Shown: piece after piece, positions 17,820 to 26,547 of the stretch
Layout of the letters: the number at the start of each line of letters is the position of its first letter
Position numbering within the stretch: position 1 is the first letter of the stretch
Assembly: GCF_020687165.1 (NCBI RefSeq)
Contig: NZ_JAJEQC010000011.1
Length of the DNA: 64,000 bases
From: Hominenteromicrobium mulieris
GTDB lineage: Bacteria > Bacillota > Clostridia > Oscillospirales > Acutalibacteraceae
Strand: one strand, 5' to 3'
Notes under the pieces: generated by a model
The model's input: the letters and a program-made list of their open reading frames with translations, nothing else
The model's database searches: none
What the model was told of the DNA's origin: nothing
Made by a program: the position numbers and the translations under genes

Positions 17820-18752
17820 ATGAAACACATCCACTTTGATGTTGAAAGTGATGGCTTTTACGGCGCGTATTGGGCATGCAAGGACGGCTCGGACTGCGCC
17901 GTCATCGCCATGCTCGGCGACGACCCCGAGGATTATATGGCGCGCTCTGCGGTGAAGTGGCTACTTCGCCTCGGCGTGAACATTTTGACTATGTCGCCTG
18001 CAAAAAAGGACTACGGTCATCACAATTATCCTCTTGAACGCATCGAAAAAGCAATGGCATGGCTCAAATTACACGGCAACGAAAAAATAGGCATTGCGGG
18101 AGCATCAACGACCGGCACGCTCGCCCTGACGGCGGCTTCGCTATTTGATGATATCTCTCTGACCATCGCAATGACCCCCAGCGACTTCGTGTGGCAGGGT
18201 TTCATGCAGGGCAAAAAGGACGGCTGTAAGGAATGGCCGATCGAGGGCGAATCGCTCTTTTCCTACAAAGGTAAACCACTACCCTATATGCCGTTTTGCT
18301 GTAAGCACCCCGACTATTGGCATATGATCTCGGAGGAGTCCAAACGCACCGGTAATATGGTTGCCTCCCGCAAGCTGTTTGACGACTCTGAAGCGGCGCA
18401 CCCGATTACCGAGGAGGAATTCATAAAAGTCGAGAATATCTGCGGCAAGCTGTTTCTTGTCGGCGCAGAGGACGACGCACTTTGGGACACCGCAAAATAT
18501 ATCCGCCGCATGGAAAAACGCCTTGCGGAGAAACCGCACTCCTGCGAAGTCGAGGCGGTCGTATATGAGCACGGCACGCATTTTGTTTTCCCCGACGGTA
18601 TGCTCACGACCATGCTTCCCGTCGGCTCGGCACTGTTTGTCAAGCTGGCGTTCAGCGCTGCGAAGAAATATCCCAGGGAGTGTAAAACGGCTCGCATTGA
18701 CATTGACCGCCGCATGACCCGCGTGATATGCGATTGGAGGGACAAAAAGTGA
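17820..18752 (+). CDS. Alpha/beta hydrolase, acyl-CoA thioesterase/BAAT C-terminal-like
   Basis: 310 residues. The nucleophile elbow IGIAGASTTGTLAL sits in a fold resembling the C-terminal domain of bile-acid-CoA:amino acid N-acyltransferase and acyl-CoA thioesterases. The acid lies in LVGAEDDALWD and the His in VYEHGTHFVF, an ordering typical of that group. In bacteria such proteins hydrolyse or transfer acyl groups. The stop overlaps the GTG start of the next gene (GTGA). Confidence 0.7.
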   Translation: MKHIHFDVESDGFYGAYWACKDGSDCAVIAMLGDDPEDYMARSAVKWLLRLGVNILTMSPAKKDYGHHNYPLERIEKAMAWLKLHGNEKIGIAGASTTGTLALTAASLFDDISLTIAMTPSDFVWQGFMQGKKDGCKEWPIEGESLFSYKGKPLPYMPFCCKHPDYWHMISEESKRTGNMVASRKLFDDSEAAHPITEEEFIKVENICGKLFLVGAEDDALWDTAKYIRRMEKRLAEKPHSCEVEAVVYEHGTHFVFPDGMLTTMLPVGSALFVKLAFSAAKKYPRECKTARIDIDRRMTRVICDWRDKK

Positions 18753-19411
18753 CCTATTTTGGAATGTCTTTCGGCATGTGGACGATGTTTGCAGGCTCAT
18801 TCCAAAAACAGCTGACGGTTGTATTCGGCTATGATGTCGATACGGCAAAAACCATCACGAAAAAAGCAAAGCCGAAATACAGGGAGATCATCTCCGAGCT
18901 GCCCGAATTTGAAAAAGGCGACCGGTTCAAGATGAATATCGTCAACTGCGCAATGATCGGCGCGTTCGTTCTCTCCATGCCGGAGCGTCCGGATGTGGAG
19001 TGGCTGACGGAGTATTACGCAAAATCCATGATGACAAAGCCCATGAAATGGTTCTGCCAAATGAGCGGAAAGAGCAAATTCACCGAAAAGGACATTGCCG
19101 GTATGAAAGCCACCGCCGCGCTGAGAGCCGCTGACCGCAACCCCTACTCGTGGAATATGGAGTTTTACGAATACCCCGACGGCAGCGGCTACGAGGGACG
19201 CTTCACCAAATGCGGCATCTGTGTGCTGATGAAAAAGCTGGGACTATATGACCTCACTCCCGCGCTGTGCCGTCTGGACTACACTATGAGCGAGGCGGGC
19301 GGCGTGACCGACTTTGTGCGGCAGTACACGCTCGCCTCCGGCGGCCCATACTGCGACTGCGGGTATAAAAAGAAGGGCTTCATGAAAGCTGGGACGGAGG
19401 CAGGACGATAA
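18749..19411 (+). CDS. ATC hydrolase family protein (copy 2)
   Basis: 220 residues starting at GTG 18749, which has GGAGG 8 nt upstream and overlaps the previous stop; an ATG at 18728 lies inside the previous gene without a better site. The C-terminal signature is present: GRFTKCGICVLMKKLG, then TPALCRLDYTM, FVRQYTLASGG and the final CDCGY. Identity to copy 1 is low outside these motifs. Cytoplasmic; activity unknown. Confidence 0.7.
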   Translation: MTYFGMSFGMWTMFAGSFQKQLTVVFGYDVDTAKTITKKAKPKYREIISELPEFEKGDRFKMNIVNCAMIGAFVLSMPERPDVEWLTEYYAKSMMTKPMKWFCQMSGKSKFTEKDIAGMKATAALRAADRNPYSWNMEFYEYPDGSGYEGRFTKCGICVLMKKLGLYDLTPALCRLDYTMSEAGGVTDFVRQYTLASGGPYCDCGYKKKGFMKAGTEAGR

Positions 19412-20007
19412 AGGAAACCTATCTCTCCCGTGATTTTCGAGAGACTGCGGCGCAGTGCTTTCCCTCGCAGGCCAAGGAGCTGAATGCCTTTTTTGATACG
19501 CGGTTGAATGTGCTGCTGGCTGAAAATGCAGATGCAAGCAAGGAGAAGCAATACCACCTCAAACGGCAAATCTTGCCGGGCATTGCGGCCTACGAGACCT
19601 TACAGCGGGTCATGCCGAAAGAGGAGGCGCTGCAAACCGTGCACGGCTATGTGGAGCGCTTGGCGAGAACGAGCCACAAACAGCTTGCCGCCCTGCTGCA
19701 CATACCGGGGCTTTACCGCCTTGTTCCCGGCGTTTTCGTCAAATCCACGCGGAGCGTCTTCGGCCCGGCGGCGGGCTTTGCCCCAAAAGAGCTGCAGGCC
19801 GGCAACGGCATATGGCGTGTGGATATGATGAAATGTCCATATCATGACACCTGCGTGGCATACGGATGTCCTGAGCTGTGCTGCTGCTTTTGCGACAGCG
19901 ACGACATCAGCTACACCGGTCTTCATCCGAAGCTGATCTGGGAGAGAAGTATGACACTGGGGCGTGGAAATGACCGCTGCGATTTCTGCATGAAAACCAT
20001 AAAATAG
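19408..20007 (+). CDS. ATC hydrolase family protein (copy 3), probable non-standard ATA start
   Basis: The family core is clear: MKCPYHDTCVAYG, then CFCDSDDISY, WERSMTLGRG and CDFCMK. Coding character reaches back to 19408 without any ATG, GTG or TTG; the first usual start is a TTG at 19504, which would remove ~32 residues of matching sequence. An ATA at 19408 lies 7 nt after GGAGG and overlaps the preceding TAA, the same coupling used by its neighbours. It is therefore either an ATA start or a start codon lost by mutation. Confidence 0.65.
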   Translation: MKETYLSRDFRETAAQCFPSQAKELNAFFDTRLNVLLAENADASKEKQYHLKRQILPGIAAYETLQRVMPKEEALQTVHGYVERLARTSHKQLAALLHIPGLYRLVPGVFVKSTRSVFGPAAGFAPKELQAGNGIWRVDMMKCPYHDTCVAYGCPELCCCFCDSDDISYTGLHPKLIWERSMTLGRGNDRCDFCMKTIK

Positions 20008-20017
20008 ATGCACAGGA

Positions 20018-20728
20018 ATGAACAAGTTGAAGAAGGAAGAAAAGAAACCGTTTATCCAATGCTATATTCTTGGCGCAATCGGCGGGATATTGATGGCTGC
20101 CGGCGATTGGCTGCTGGGATGCGTTCCGCTGCAGAAGACGGACACCGGAATATTCAACAGAGCCTGTTATCTGTCCGGCGCCTACGCCTTGTGGAAGCCT
20201 GCATTGGTCGTCGGAATGGGAGCGCTTGGGTGCTTCCTCTACTCCTTCATGGTGACGGCACTGAATACGGATATTGACGCAAGGTATACGAGAACAAAAG
20301 CTATCCAGTATTTTTGCGGGTTATTTACGGTTGTGGTAGCCTTGTCGATCCATCTCTGGGCGGCTACTCTGGCGTGGTTTTCCACCTATCTGGGGCCGCG
20401 TATCGGAGCGGAGGCCGCCATCACAGCGGTCACAGCCTATCAGGATGACATGCTCCCCGCAATCCTCCCCATGTATGTTCCGATGCTATTGGTTTTTGGT
20501 ATCCATTTTGTGATGCTGCTTGTCGGTAAAACCCGTTATCCCAGGTGGATGCTCGTTTTCCATCCGGTCACATGGAATCTTCTGCTGGTTGCTGTTCCTG
20601 ATATTGCACAGGCCATGCAGGTGCCGACAGCCACATGGATGTCCGTAATGAGCCAGAGCAGCACGAACAGCGCCATCGTGATCTGGTGCATCGCGACTGC
20701 AGCTTATGAGAGAAGTCACACTCAATAA
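20018..20728 (+). CDS. Polytopic membrane protein of unknown function
   Basis: 236 residues with about six hydrophobic segments after a basic N-terminus (MNKLKKEEKK). No transporter motif, Walker box or catalytic signature is visible. It could be a permease for the pathway product or a membrane-bound enzyme; neither can be supported from the sequence. Same operon, 10 bp after ATC copy 3. Confidence 0.65.
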   Translation: MNKLKKEEKKPFIQCYILGAIGGILMAAGDWLLGCVPLQKTDTGIFNRACYLSGAYALWKPALVVGMGALGCFLYSFMVTALNTDIDARYTRTKAIQYFCGLFTVVVALSIHLWAATLAWFSTYLGPRIGAEAAITAVTAYQDDMLPAILPMYVPMLLVFGIHFVMLLVGKTRYPRWMLVFHPVTWNLLLVAVPDIAQAMQVPTATWMSVMSQSSTNSAIVIWCIATAAYERSHTQ

Positions 20729-20743
20729 AAAGGAGTCTTGAAT

Positions 20744-21535
20744 ATGAAGCCTGACTACAAAAACTGGATTCCCAAGGGAATGCTGGTTTCGCTCATCGCG
20801 GGAACGGTGCTGTCCTTTACGCTGCTGCTGGTTTTTGGCGTATTCGGCGTCTGTGTGAGCGGAAAGCTGCGCGTCGTGCTGGGAGTGGTGTTCGGCATTG
20901 CCTTTGTCGTTTGTGCAAAGTACACCCAGTGGTGCGTGTATGCCTATCGGGTCTTTTCCTATGACGGCGAGCGCAAGCTCTCAAAGCAGATCATTGACGG
21001 CACGGCGGAGCATATCACGCTGCCGGAGGGCGGTGTGGGACTGGACATCGGCTGCGGCAGCGGTGTGCTGACCATTGCCTGCGCAAAGCGCAATCCCCAG
21101 GGAAAAATGATCGGTATCGACCGCTGGGGCAAGGAATACGCCTCCTTCAGCCTGCCGCTGTGCGAAAAAAACGCCGCTGCGGAGGGCGTGAAAAACGCTT
21201 CGTTCCGGCGTGGAAACGCCGTGAAGCTGGATTTCCCCGACGAGAGCTTCGACGCGGTGACCAGCAACTATGTCTATCATAATATCACGGGAAAGGACAA
21301 GCAGCAGCTTCTGCTGGAAACGCTGCGCGTGCTGAAAAAGGGCGGAACATTTGCTATCCATGACCTGATGTCACCCCGCAGATACGGCGATATGCAGGCG
21401 TTTGTCCAAAAGCTCATGGACATGGGCTATGAGCGCGTGGAGCTGATGGACACGGCCGACGGCAGCTTTATGACATCGAAGGAAGCCGGACACCTGATGC
21501 TTCACGGCTCAACATTGCTGGTGGGAAGAAAGTAA
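20744..21535 (+). CDS. Membrane-anchored SAM-dependent methyltransferase (MT5)
   Basis: 263 residues from the ATG at 20744 (AAAAGGAG upstream). Two N-terminal membrane helices (about 12-32 and 40-60) tether a cytoplasmic class I domain with motif I GLDIGCGSGVLTIA, acidic GIDRWGKE, the strand FDAVTSNYVYHNI and VLKKGGTFAIHD. Membrane anchoring suggests a lipophilic acceptor. Of the five methyltransferases it is the only one with membrane helices. Confidence 0.82.
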   Translation: MKPDYKNWIPKGMLVSLIAGTVLSFTLLLVFGVFGVCVSGKLRVVLGVVFGIAFVVCAKYTQWCVYAYRVFSYDGERKLSKQIIDGTAEHITLPEGGVGLDIGCGSGVLTIACAKRNPQGKMIGIDRWGKEYASFSLPLCEKNAAAEGVKNASFRRGNAVKLDFPDESFDAVTSNYVYHNITGKDKQQLLLETLRVLKKGGTFAIHDLMSPRRYGDMQAFVQKLMDMGYERVELMDTADGSFMTSKEAGHLMLHGSTLLVGRK

Positions 21536-21712
21536 TCGGCGCGGCATCATGGAAAGCTGATCTCCGCACAGTTTGACAGCTACCGCCGGAGCATGGCGGA
21601 ATGTACCGACCGCAAGACTGCCGGGCTATATATGGACGCGACGATGGTCTATCACTTCGGCGGCTGGGCTGCGTTCCTTAAGCCTGTAAATAAATCACGG
21701 GAGGAAAAGTGA
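21536..21712 (+). pseudogene. Orphan C-terminal coding fragment, family not recognised
   Basis: Directly after the MT5 stop the same frame stays open for 58 codons and reads like real protein (SYRRSMAECTDRKTAG, MDATMVYHFGGWAAF), then stops one base before the next start. It has no start codon or ribosome site of its own. It looks like the tail of a deleted gene; its original family is unknown. Confidence 0.45.
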
Positions 21713-21713
21713 T

Positions 21714-22340
21714 ATGAAATACAACGATTTTTATTTCTGGATGTTCAAAAGCCCGATGAAAAAGGTTCTGGCAGAGAAGTACGGCAGGGAATATGCCGCC
21801 GACATTATGAAAAAGAGCAAAAAAGTCTATCGTGAACTGGTCGGGAAAGCTGCCGACATTGGTGACGACAACCCAATGGCATACAACGAGCTGTTTGCAC
21901 TCGCCTTTGTCGCACCTTACATAGCAAGCGGGAAGAAGATCCCCCCGGAGACGGTGCAGGAGATGATGCGGCGTTCGCTTTACCACATCAAGTGGTATTT
22001 TGCGAAAACCGACCTGAACACCGATAAGGGCAAGGCAGAGAACAAAAAGAGCATCGTGAAGTATGTCAAGTGGTACACGCCGGAAAAGGAAAAACAATAT
22101 CCGACATCGTTCAAAGTGGACTTTGAGGGACAGCCTCATGAAGGAGCTTGCTACTACCGCATCACCCGCTGCCCCATCTGCGCCTATGCGGAAAAGCTGG
22201 GCGTTTCCGAGTTGATGCCGCTGTTCTGCGAGTTGGACGAGGTGATGATCACACTCCAGCACGGCGTGCTGCACAGAAAGCAGGCGTTGGCAAACGGCGG
22301 AGAATTCTGCGACTATTACATTACAGGAAACAGAGAATAA
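21714..22340 (+). CDS. ATC hydrolase family protein (copy 4)
   Basis: 208 residues, ATG preceded by GGGAGGA. It carries the same closing signature as copies 1-3: YRITRCPICAYAEKLG, MPLFCELDEVM, then LANGGEFCDYY. The helical N-terminal half is Lys-rich and diverges from the others. Last gene of the operon, followed by a terminator. Four divergent members in one operon suggest distinct substrates or steps rather than recent gene amplification. Confidence 0.7.
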   Translation: MKYNDFYFWMFKSPMKKVLAEKYGREYAADIMKKSKKVYRELVGKAADIGDDNPMAYNELFALAFVAPYIASGKKIPPETVQEMMRRSLYHIKWYFAKTDLNTDKGKAENKKSIVKYVKWYTPEKEKQYPTSFKVDFEGQPHEGACYYRITRCPICAYAEKLGVSELMPLFCELDEVMITLQHGVLHRKQALANGGEFCDYYITGNRE

Positions 22341-22345
22341 ACGAA

Positions 22346-22384
22346 GAAGCTCGTATCGGTCAATAGCTGATACGAGCTTCTTTT
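22346..22384. terminator. Terminator between the two convergent operons
   Basis: A perfect 12-bp stem (GAAGCTCGTATC at 22346-22357, GATACGAGCTTC at 22369-22380) is followed by TTTTC. It closes the methyltransferase operon and faces the end of the ABC operon. Confidence 0.85.
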
Positions 22385-22407
22385 CATATTTTTTAGATTG
22401 TGTTTCT

Positions 22408-24141
22408 TCAGACCTTCCACCCGGCGGCCTGCTTGCGCTCCACCACGAAGCGGCGGTAGAGCCCGTCAACAGCAACCAGCTCGTCATGCGTGCCCTGCTG
22501 GATGATCTCGCCGTGTTCGACAACGAATATTTTGTCGGCATTGCGCACGGTTTTCAGCCGGTGAGCGATCATGATGACCGTCTTATCGTGGGTCAATTCC
22601 GCAACGGCCTCCATCAGCTCCTTTTCATTTTCGGGGTCAACATTGGCAGTGGCTTCGTCCAGAATGATGATTGGTGCGTCCTTCATAATCGCCCGGGCAA
22701 TGGAAATGCGCTGCCGCTCGCCGCCGGAGAGCGTTGCACCGCCCTCGCCGATAACAGTGTCAAAGCCGTCCGGCAGCGCCATGATAAAGTCGCAGCACCG
22801 CGCCTTCTTTGCTGCAGCCTTTACCTCCTCCATGGAGGCATCGGGCTTTCCGAAGCGGATATTGTTGGCGATGGTGTCCGAGAACAGATAGGTCCGCTGA
22901 AACACAAAGGAGAAATTGCGGATGAGGCTGTCGTAGCTGTACTCCCGCACATCCCGTCCGCCGAGGCGCACGCTGCCGGACTGCACATCCCAGAACCTCG
23001 CCATAAGATTGCAGAGGGTTGTTTTACCACTTCCTGAGGGGCCGACGATGGCGACGGTGGTTTTCTCCGGAATCGTCAACGACACATCTTGCAGAATGGG
23101 CTTGCTGTCGTAGGAGAAGTTTACATGAGACAGAGCAATGTCCTCCCGCTCCGGCGACAGTTCCTCCCCGTCAATATCCATGGGCTCTACACGCAGAATC
23201 GCGTTTGCCTTGTCCACACCAATATCGATAGAACGGAACAGGGACGAAAAGCTCCCGGCTGAGTCCAGCTGCTCAAAGAGAATGAAGGAGCAGATCAGCA
23301 TCAAAAGGCAGTTTGTAAGCTCCATAGTGCCGCCGAAGTAAAAGCCGATGGCAGCGGTGCAGACGGCAACGCCGGTGAGCTTGTTGACGATGAACTGCGC
23401 CAGCATATAAAGAACAGACGGCAGCTCCATGGCGAAGGAAGCCTTGCGGGCTTCCTCCACAGCGCCGTGTACCTGCGTGGCAGAGTCGTGAGTCAGGTCA
23501 AAATTCTTGACCTCGGCGATGCCCTGCACATATTCCAGCACCTTGGACACAAGCCGTTCGTCGGCATTGAATTTTCGCTGCGCCAGCGATTGCTCTGCCC
23601 GCTGCATGGCAGCGTTGACGGCGAAGAACATCAGCAGTCCCACCAGTGTTATAAGCCCCATGCGCCAGTCGAACAGGAACATCATGACCGCGATGATGCC
23701 GGAGGTCAGGAAGCCCCTCGTTGTGACCATGACCACCCGTGTGGCAATGTTGGCCATGTTCTCCATGGTGTTGGTGGTGACGGAGGTCACCTCACCCAGG
23801 CTGTTGTCGTTGAACCAGCCCATAGGCAGATACCGCAGATGCTCGGCAATCTCAATTCGCTTGTTGGCGCAGGCACGGTAGCCTGCACGGGTCTGGAGCA
23901 TAGTGGCCTTCATATTGATGGCAATCGTAATGATCAATGAGATTACGATAATGCCGAGGCTCGTCCAGAGCGTCGGCATAGTGACATTTTTAGTGAGTAG
24001 CGCCTGAATGACGATGGCAGCGGCAGGAATACGCATGGCGGAGCAGATGGCGCTGATCACGCCCAGCCAGATGGATGTCATAAACAGCCTGCGGTTGTCC
24101 GCCCCGCAGAAGGCAAAAAACTTTTTCAGTGTCTTGAGCAT
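22408..24141 (-). CDS. ABC transporter, fused permease/ATPase, IrtB/YbtQ-like half
   Basis: 577 residues from the ATG at 24141 (GGGGAGG upstream; a longer upstream extension overlaps the preceding gene and is unlikely). Six-helix exporter-type membrane domain (~1-310), then an ATPase with Walker A GPSGSGKTT, signature LSGGERQR and Walker B IIILDEATANVD. The start overlaps the stop of the partner gene (TAATG), so the two form a heterodimer. Exporter-fold pairs of this type (IrtAB, YbtPQ) are known to import siderophores; direction and substrate here are open. Confidence 0.88.
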   Translation of the reverse strand: MLKTLKKFFAFCGADNRRLFMTSIWLGVISAICSAMRIPAAAIVIQALLTKNVTMPTLWTSLGIIVISLIITIAINMKATMLQTRAGYRACANKRIEIAEHLRYLPMGWFNDNSLGEVTSVTTNTMENMANIATRVVMVTTRGFLTSGIIAVMMFLFDWRMGLITLVGLLMFFAVNAAMQRAEQSLAQRKFNADERLVSKVLEYVQGIAEVKNFDLTHDSATQVHGAVEEARKASFAMELPSVLYMLAQFIVNKLTGVAVCTAAIGFYFGGTMELTNCLLMLICSFILFEQLDSAGSFSSLFRSIDIGVDKANAILRVEPMDIDGEELSPEREDIALSHVNFSYDSKPILQDVSLTIPEKTTVAIVGPSGSGKTTLCNLMARFWDVQSGSVRLGGRDVREYSYDSLIRNFSFVFQRTYLFSDTIANNIRFGKPDASMEEVKAAAKKARCCDFIMALPDGFDTVIGEGGATLSGGERQRISIARAIMKDAPIIILDEATANVDPENEKELMEAVAELTHDKTVIMIAHRLKTVRNADKIFVVEHGEIIQQGTHDELVAVDGLYRRFVVERKQAAGWKV

Positions 24142-25898
24142 TATGCCACCTCCCCATCGTCTTTGACGCTGATGTGGGCTTCCCACATGGTTTGATAAAG
24201 CGGGCAGGAGGCAAGCAGCTCCGACTGTGTGCCGGTGGCTTCGATCTTGCCGTGATTCACGACAATGATCTGATCGGCATCGGCGATGGTAGACAGGCGG
24301 TGGGCGATGACCAGCAGCGTCTTACCCCGTACCAGCTTTGCCAGTGCCGACTGGATGACCGCCTCGTTCTCCGGGTCAGTGTAGGAGGTGGCCTCGTCCA
24401 GAATGACAATGGGTGCATCCTTCAGCATGGCACGGGCAATGGAGATGCGCTGCCGTTCGCCGCCGGAGAGGTGTCCGCCGGAGGCACCGCATATGGTCTG
24501 ATAGCCGTTTTCAAGCCCCATGATGAACTCGTGGCAGCCGCATTTTTTCGCCGCATCGATGACCTCCTCGTCGGTTGCGCCCTTTTTGCCCATGCGAATA
24601 TTGTCCATGACAGAAAGGTCAAAGAGGTAGTTGTCCTGGGATACATAGGCGATGCGCTTTGTGCACTCCGCCAGCGGCAGCGTGCGAATGTCCACGCCGC
24701 CCAGCTCGATAGAGCCGTCCTTCACGTCCCAAAGGGAGGCGATAAGCCGGGCGATGGTGGACTTTCCGCTGCCGGAGGGGCCCACAAGAGCATTGACTGT
24801 CCCCGGGGCAATGTGTAGATTGACTCCGTGCAGTACCTCCTTGTCGTGATAGGCAAAGCGGACATCTTTCAGCTCGATGGAGTTGTCCGCAGGCAGCTTT
24901 TCCGCACTTTCCGGGCGCTGCATATCTTCGCCGGACAGCACCTCCGCTACCTCGCCGACGATGGTCGTGACCTGTGCGATGTCGTCGGTGTAGGAGAAGG
25001 CGGTGATCAGCGGCTGCATAACACCGAACGAAAGCACGATGATCGCCAGAAATGTTTCTGCCGACAGTGTACCGCGCATGTAAAGCAGGCAGCCCACCGG
25101 CAGGATGCCGAGAAGCGTTGAAGGGAGTATCGCCATTCCGGCTACCTGCCCGAACAAACTTCCCCGCATCCAGTCGATGAAGCAGTCCGCGCCCTCTTTT
25201 GCGGCGGAGACGAACTTAGCGTAGCTGGTCTTGGACTGGCCGAAGGCCTTGATGACCTCAATGCCGCTGATGTACTCCACAGCCGTGTCGTTGAGTGCCT
25301 TCGTCGCAGTGACCGTGCGCCGGAACTTCTCGTTATAGCCGCTGAACATGGACGCGAAGCAGCCAATGCCCAGCGGCACGACGATCAACATGGAAAGCCC
25401 CATGCGCCAGTCCTCGATAAACAGCAGCACCAGCACCGCCAGCGCGCCCACAATGTTGGCTGTCATCTCCGGCAGCAAATGGGCAAGAGTGGTTTCAATG
25501 GAGTCCACGCGCTCGACGATAATGTTCTTATAGGAGCCAGAGGAATGGTCCAGCACCGTGCCAAGGGGCAACGTGGCCAGCTTATCCAGCAGCCGTGTGC
25601 GGGTATTGGCCAGCACATGGAAGGTGGCGTGATGGGAGAGGGATGTGGACACGCTGTGCAGCACATAGCGCAGCACCCAGCAGCCCGCCATCCACGCGCA
25701 GAGCGTCAGGCAGTACGACAGCTCCGCCGTGCCGCTGATCAGCGCGGTAATGATCCGAATGATGATGAAATACGGCGCAAGGGAGCAGGCAACGCCCAGC
25801 AGCGCCGTAAGGACGCTCAAAGCGTACTCGCCGTACCGCCCTTTTGCCAGCTCTGCCAGCCATGAGGCGGCAGAGCGCTTTGGCTCAATTTCTTTCAT
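24141..25898 (-). CDS. ABC transporter, fused permease/ATPase, IrtA/YbtP-like half
   Basis: 585 residues. Membrane domain ~20-320, then ATPase motifs Walker A GPSGSGKST, signature LSGGERQR and Walker B IVILDEATSYTD, all intact. It is translationally coupled to the following ABC half. The pair lies downstream of an ECF module, a layout seen in several Firmicute metal, siderophore or vitamin uptake loci. The ribosome site AAAGGAG lies before the ATG. Confidence 0.88.
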   Translation of the reverse strand: MKEIEPKRSAASWLAELAKGRYGEYALSVLTALLGVACSLAPYFIIIRIITALISGTAELSYCLTLCAWMAGCWVLRYVLHSVSTSLSHHATFHVLANTRTRLLDKLATLPLGTVLDHSSGSYKNIIVERVDSIETTLAHLLPEMTANIVGALAVLVLLFIEDWRMGLSMLIVVPLGIGCFASMFSGYNEKFRRTVTATKALNDTAVEYISGIEVIKAFGQSKTSYAKFVSAAKEGADCFIDWMRGSLFGQVAGMAILPSTLLGILPVGCLLYMRGTLSAETFLAIIVLSFGVMQPLITAFSYTDDIAQVTTIVGEVAEVLSGEDMQRPESAEKLPADNSIELKDVRFAYHDKEVLHGVNLHIAPGTVNALVGPSGSGKSTIARLIASLWDVKDGSIELGGVDIRTLPLAECTKRIAYVSQDNYLFDLSVMDNIRMGKKGATDEEVIDAAKKCGCHEFIMGLENGYQTICGASGGHLSGGERQRISIARAMLKDAPIVILDEATSYTDPENEAVIQSALAKLVRGKTLLVIAHRLSTIADADQIIVVNHGKIEATGTQSELLASCPLYQTMWEAHISVKDDGEVA

Positions 25899-25919
25899 GG
25901 TGAACTCCTTTCGACTGCA

Positions 25920-26495
25920 TTACGCAGCAAGGTGCTTTTTCACGATCCGCTTGCCGATCATTGCGCCGATAAAGGCCGCCACGATCACACCGGCCACCAG
26001 CGCCACAGACACCCAGGATTGCAGCATCTGGGATGCGGCAAGGATGGCGTCCTGACGGCCATCAGTGACCATCTGATACGCCATAGCCTTGGCTGCGATG
26101 GCGTAGGGAATGATAGTGCTGCCGAATGCGGCCAGCACCTGATTGATGACATAACTGACGGTCAGCGCCTTCGCATTGCCGTAGCCCATCTTCCACAGCA
26201 GTAGTTCAGCAATGACACCGGAGAGAATAAAGAGGATGATGTACGGCAGGTATCCGCCCATAATGGCACGGACGATACTGTAAATGAGGATTGCACCGGG
26301 CTTTTTCACCTTCGTGCCGATGATGAAGTAGACGATGCCCTCCAGCAGGGCGAAAAACACCGGCATCAGAATGATGGTAATGGGCGTTGCGTACAGGACG
26401 GAGCTGGCGAAGAAAATGACCACATTGATTAGAGCCAGCAGGACAACGGTGATGATGTCCTTGACTTTCAGTTTATTGGGGTTTGCAGTACTCAT
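25920..26495 (-). CDS. ECF transporter S component, MptD/Trep_Strep type
   Basis: About 191 residues from the ATG at 26495, which follows AAAAAGGAG; a longer frame to 26603 has no ribosome site. Five to six hydrophobic helices with the family segments PVFFALLEGIVYFIIGTKV, AIMGGYLPYI and a C-terminal GKRIVKKH. S components bind the substrate in the membrane for an energy-coupling-factor module, here the fusion protein encoded just upstream. The substrate of this S family is not established. Confidence 0.82.
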   Translation of the reverse strand: MSTANPNKLKVKDIITVVLLALINVVIFFASSVLYATPITIILMPVFFALLEGIVYFIIGTKVKKPGAILIYSIVRAIMGGYLPYIILFILSGVIAELLLWKMGYGNAKALTVSYVINQVLAAFGSTIIPYAIAAKAMAYQMVTDGRQDAILAASQMLQSWVSVALVAGVIVAAFIGAMIGKRIVKKHLAA

Positions 26496-26547
26496 GGTAA
26501 AGACTCCTTTTTGAATGAAATATGTTTGAACGTCGCAGAGACGGCGA

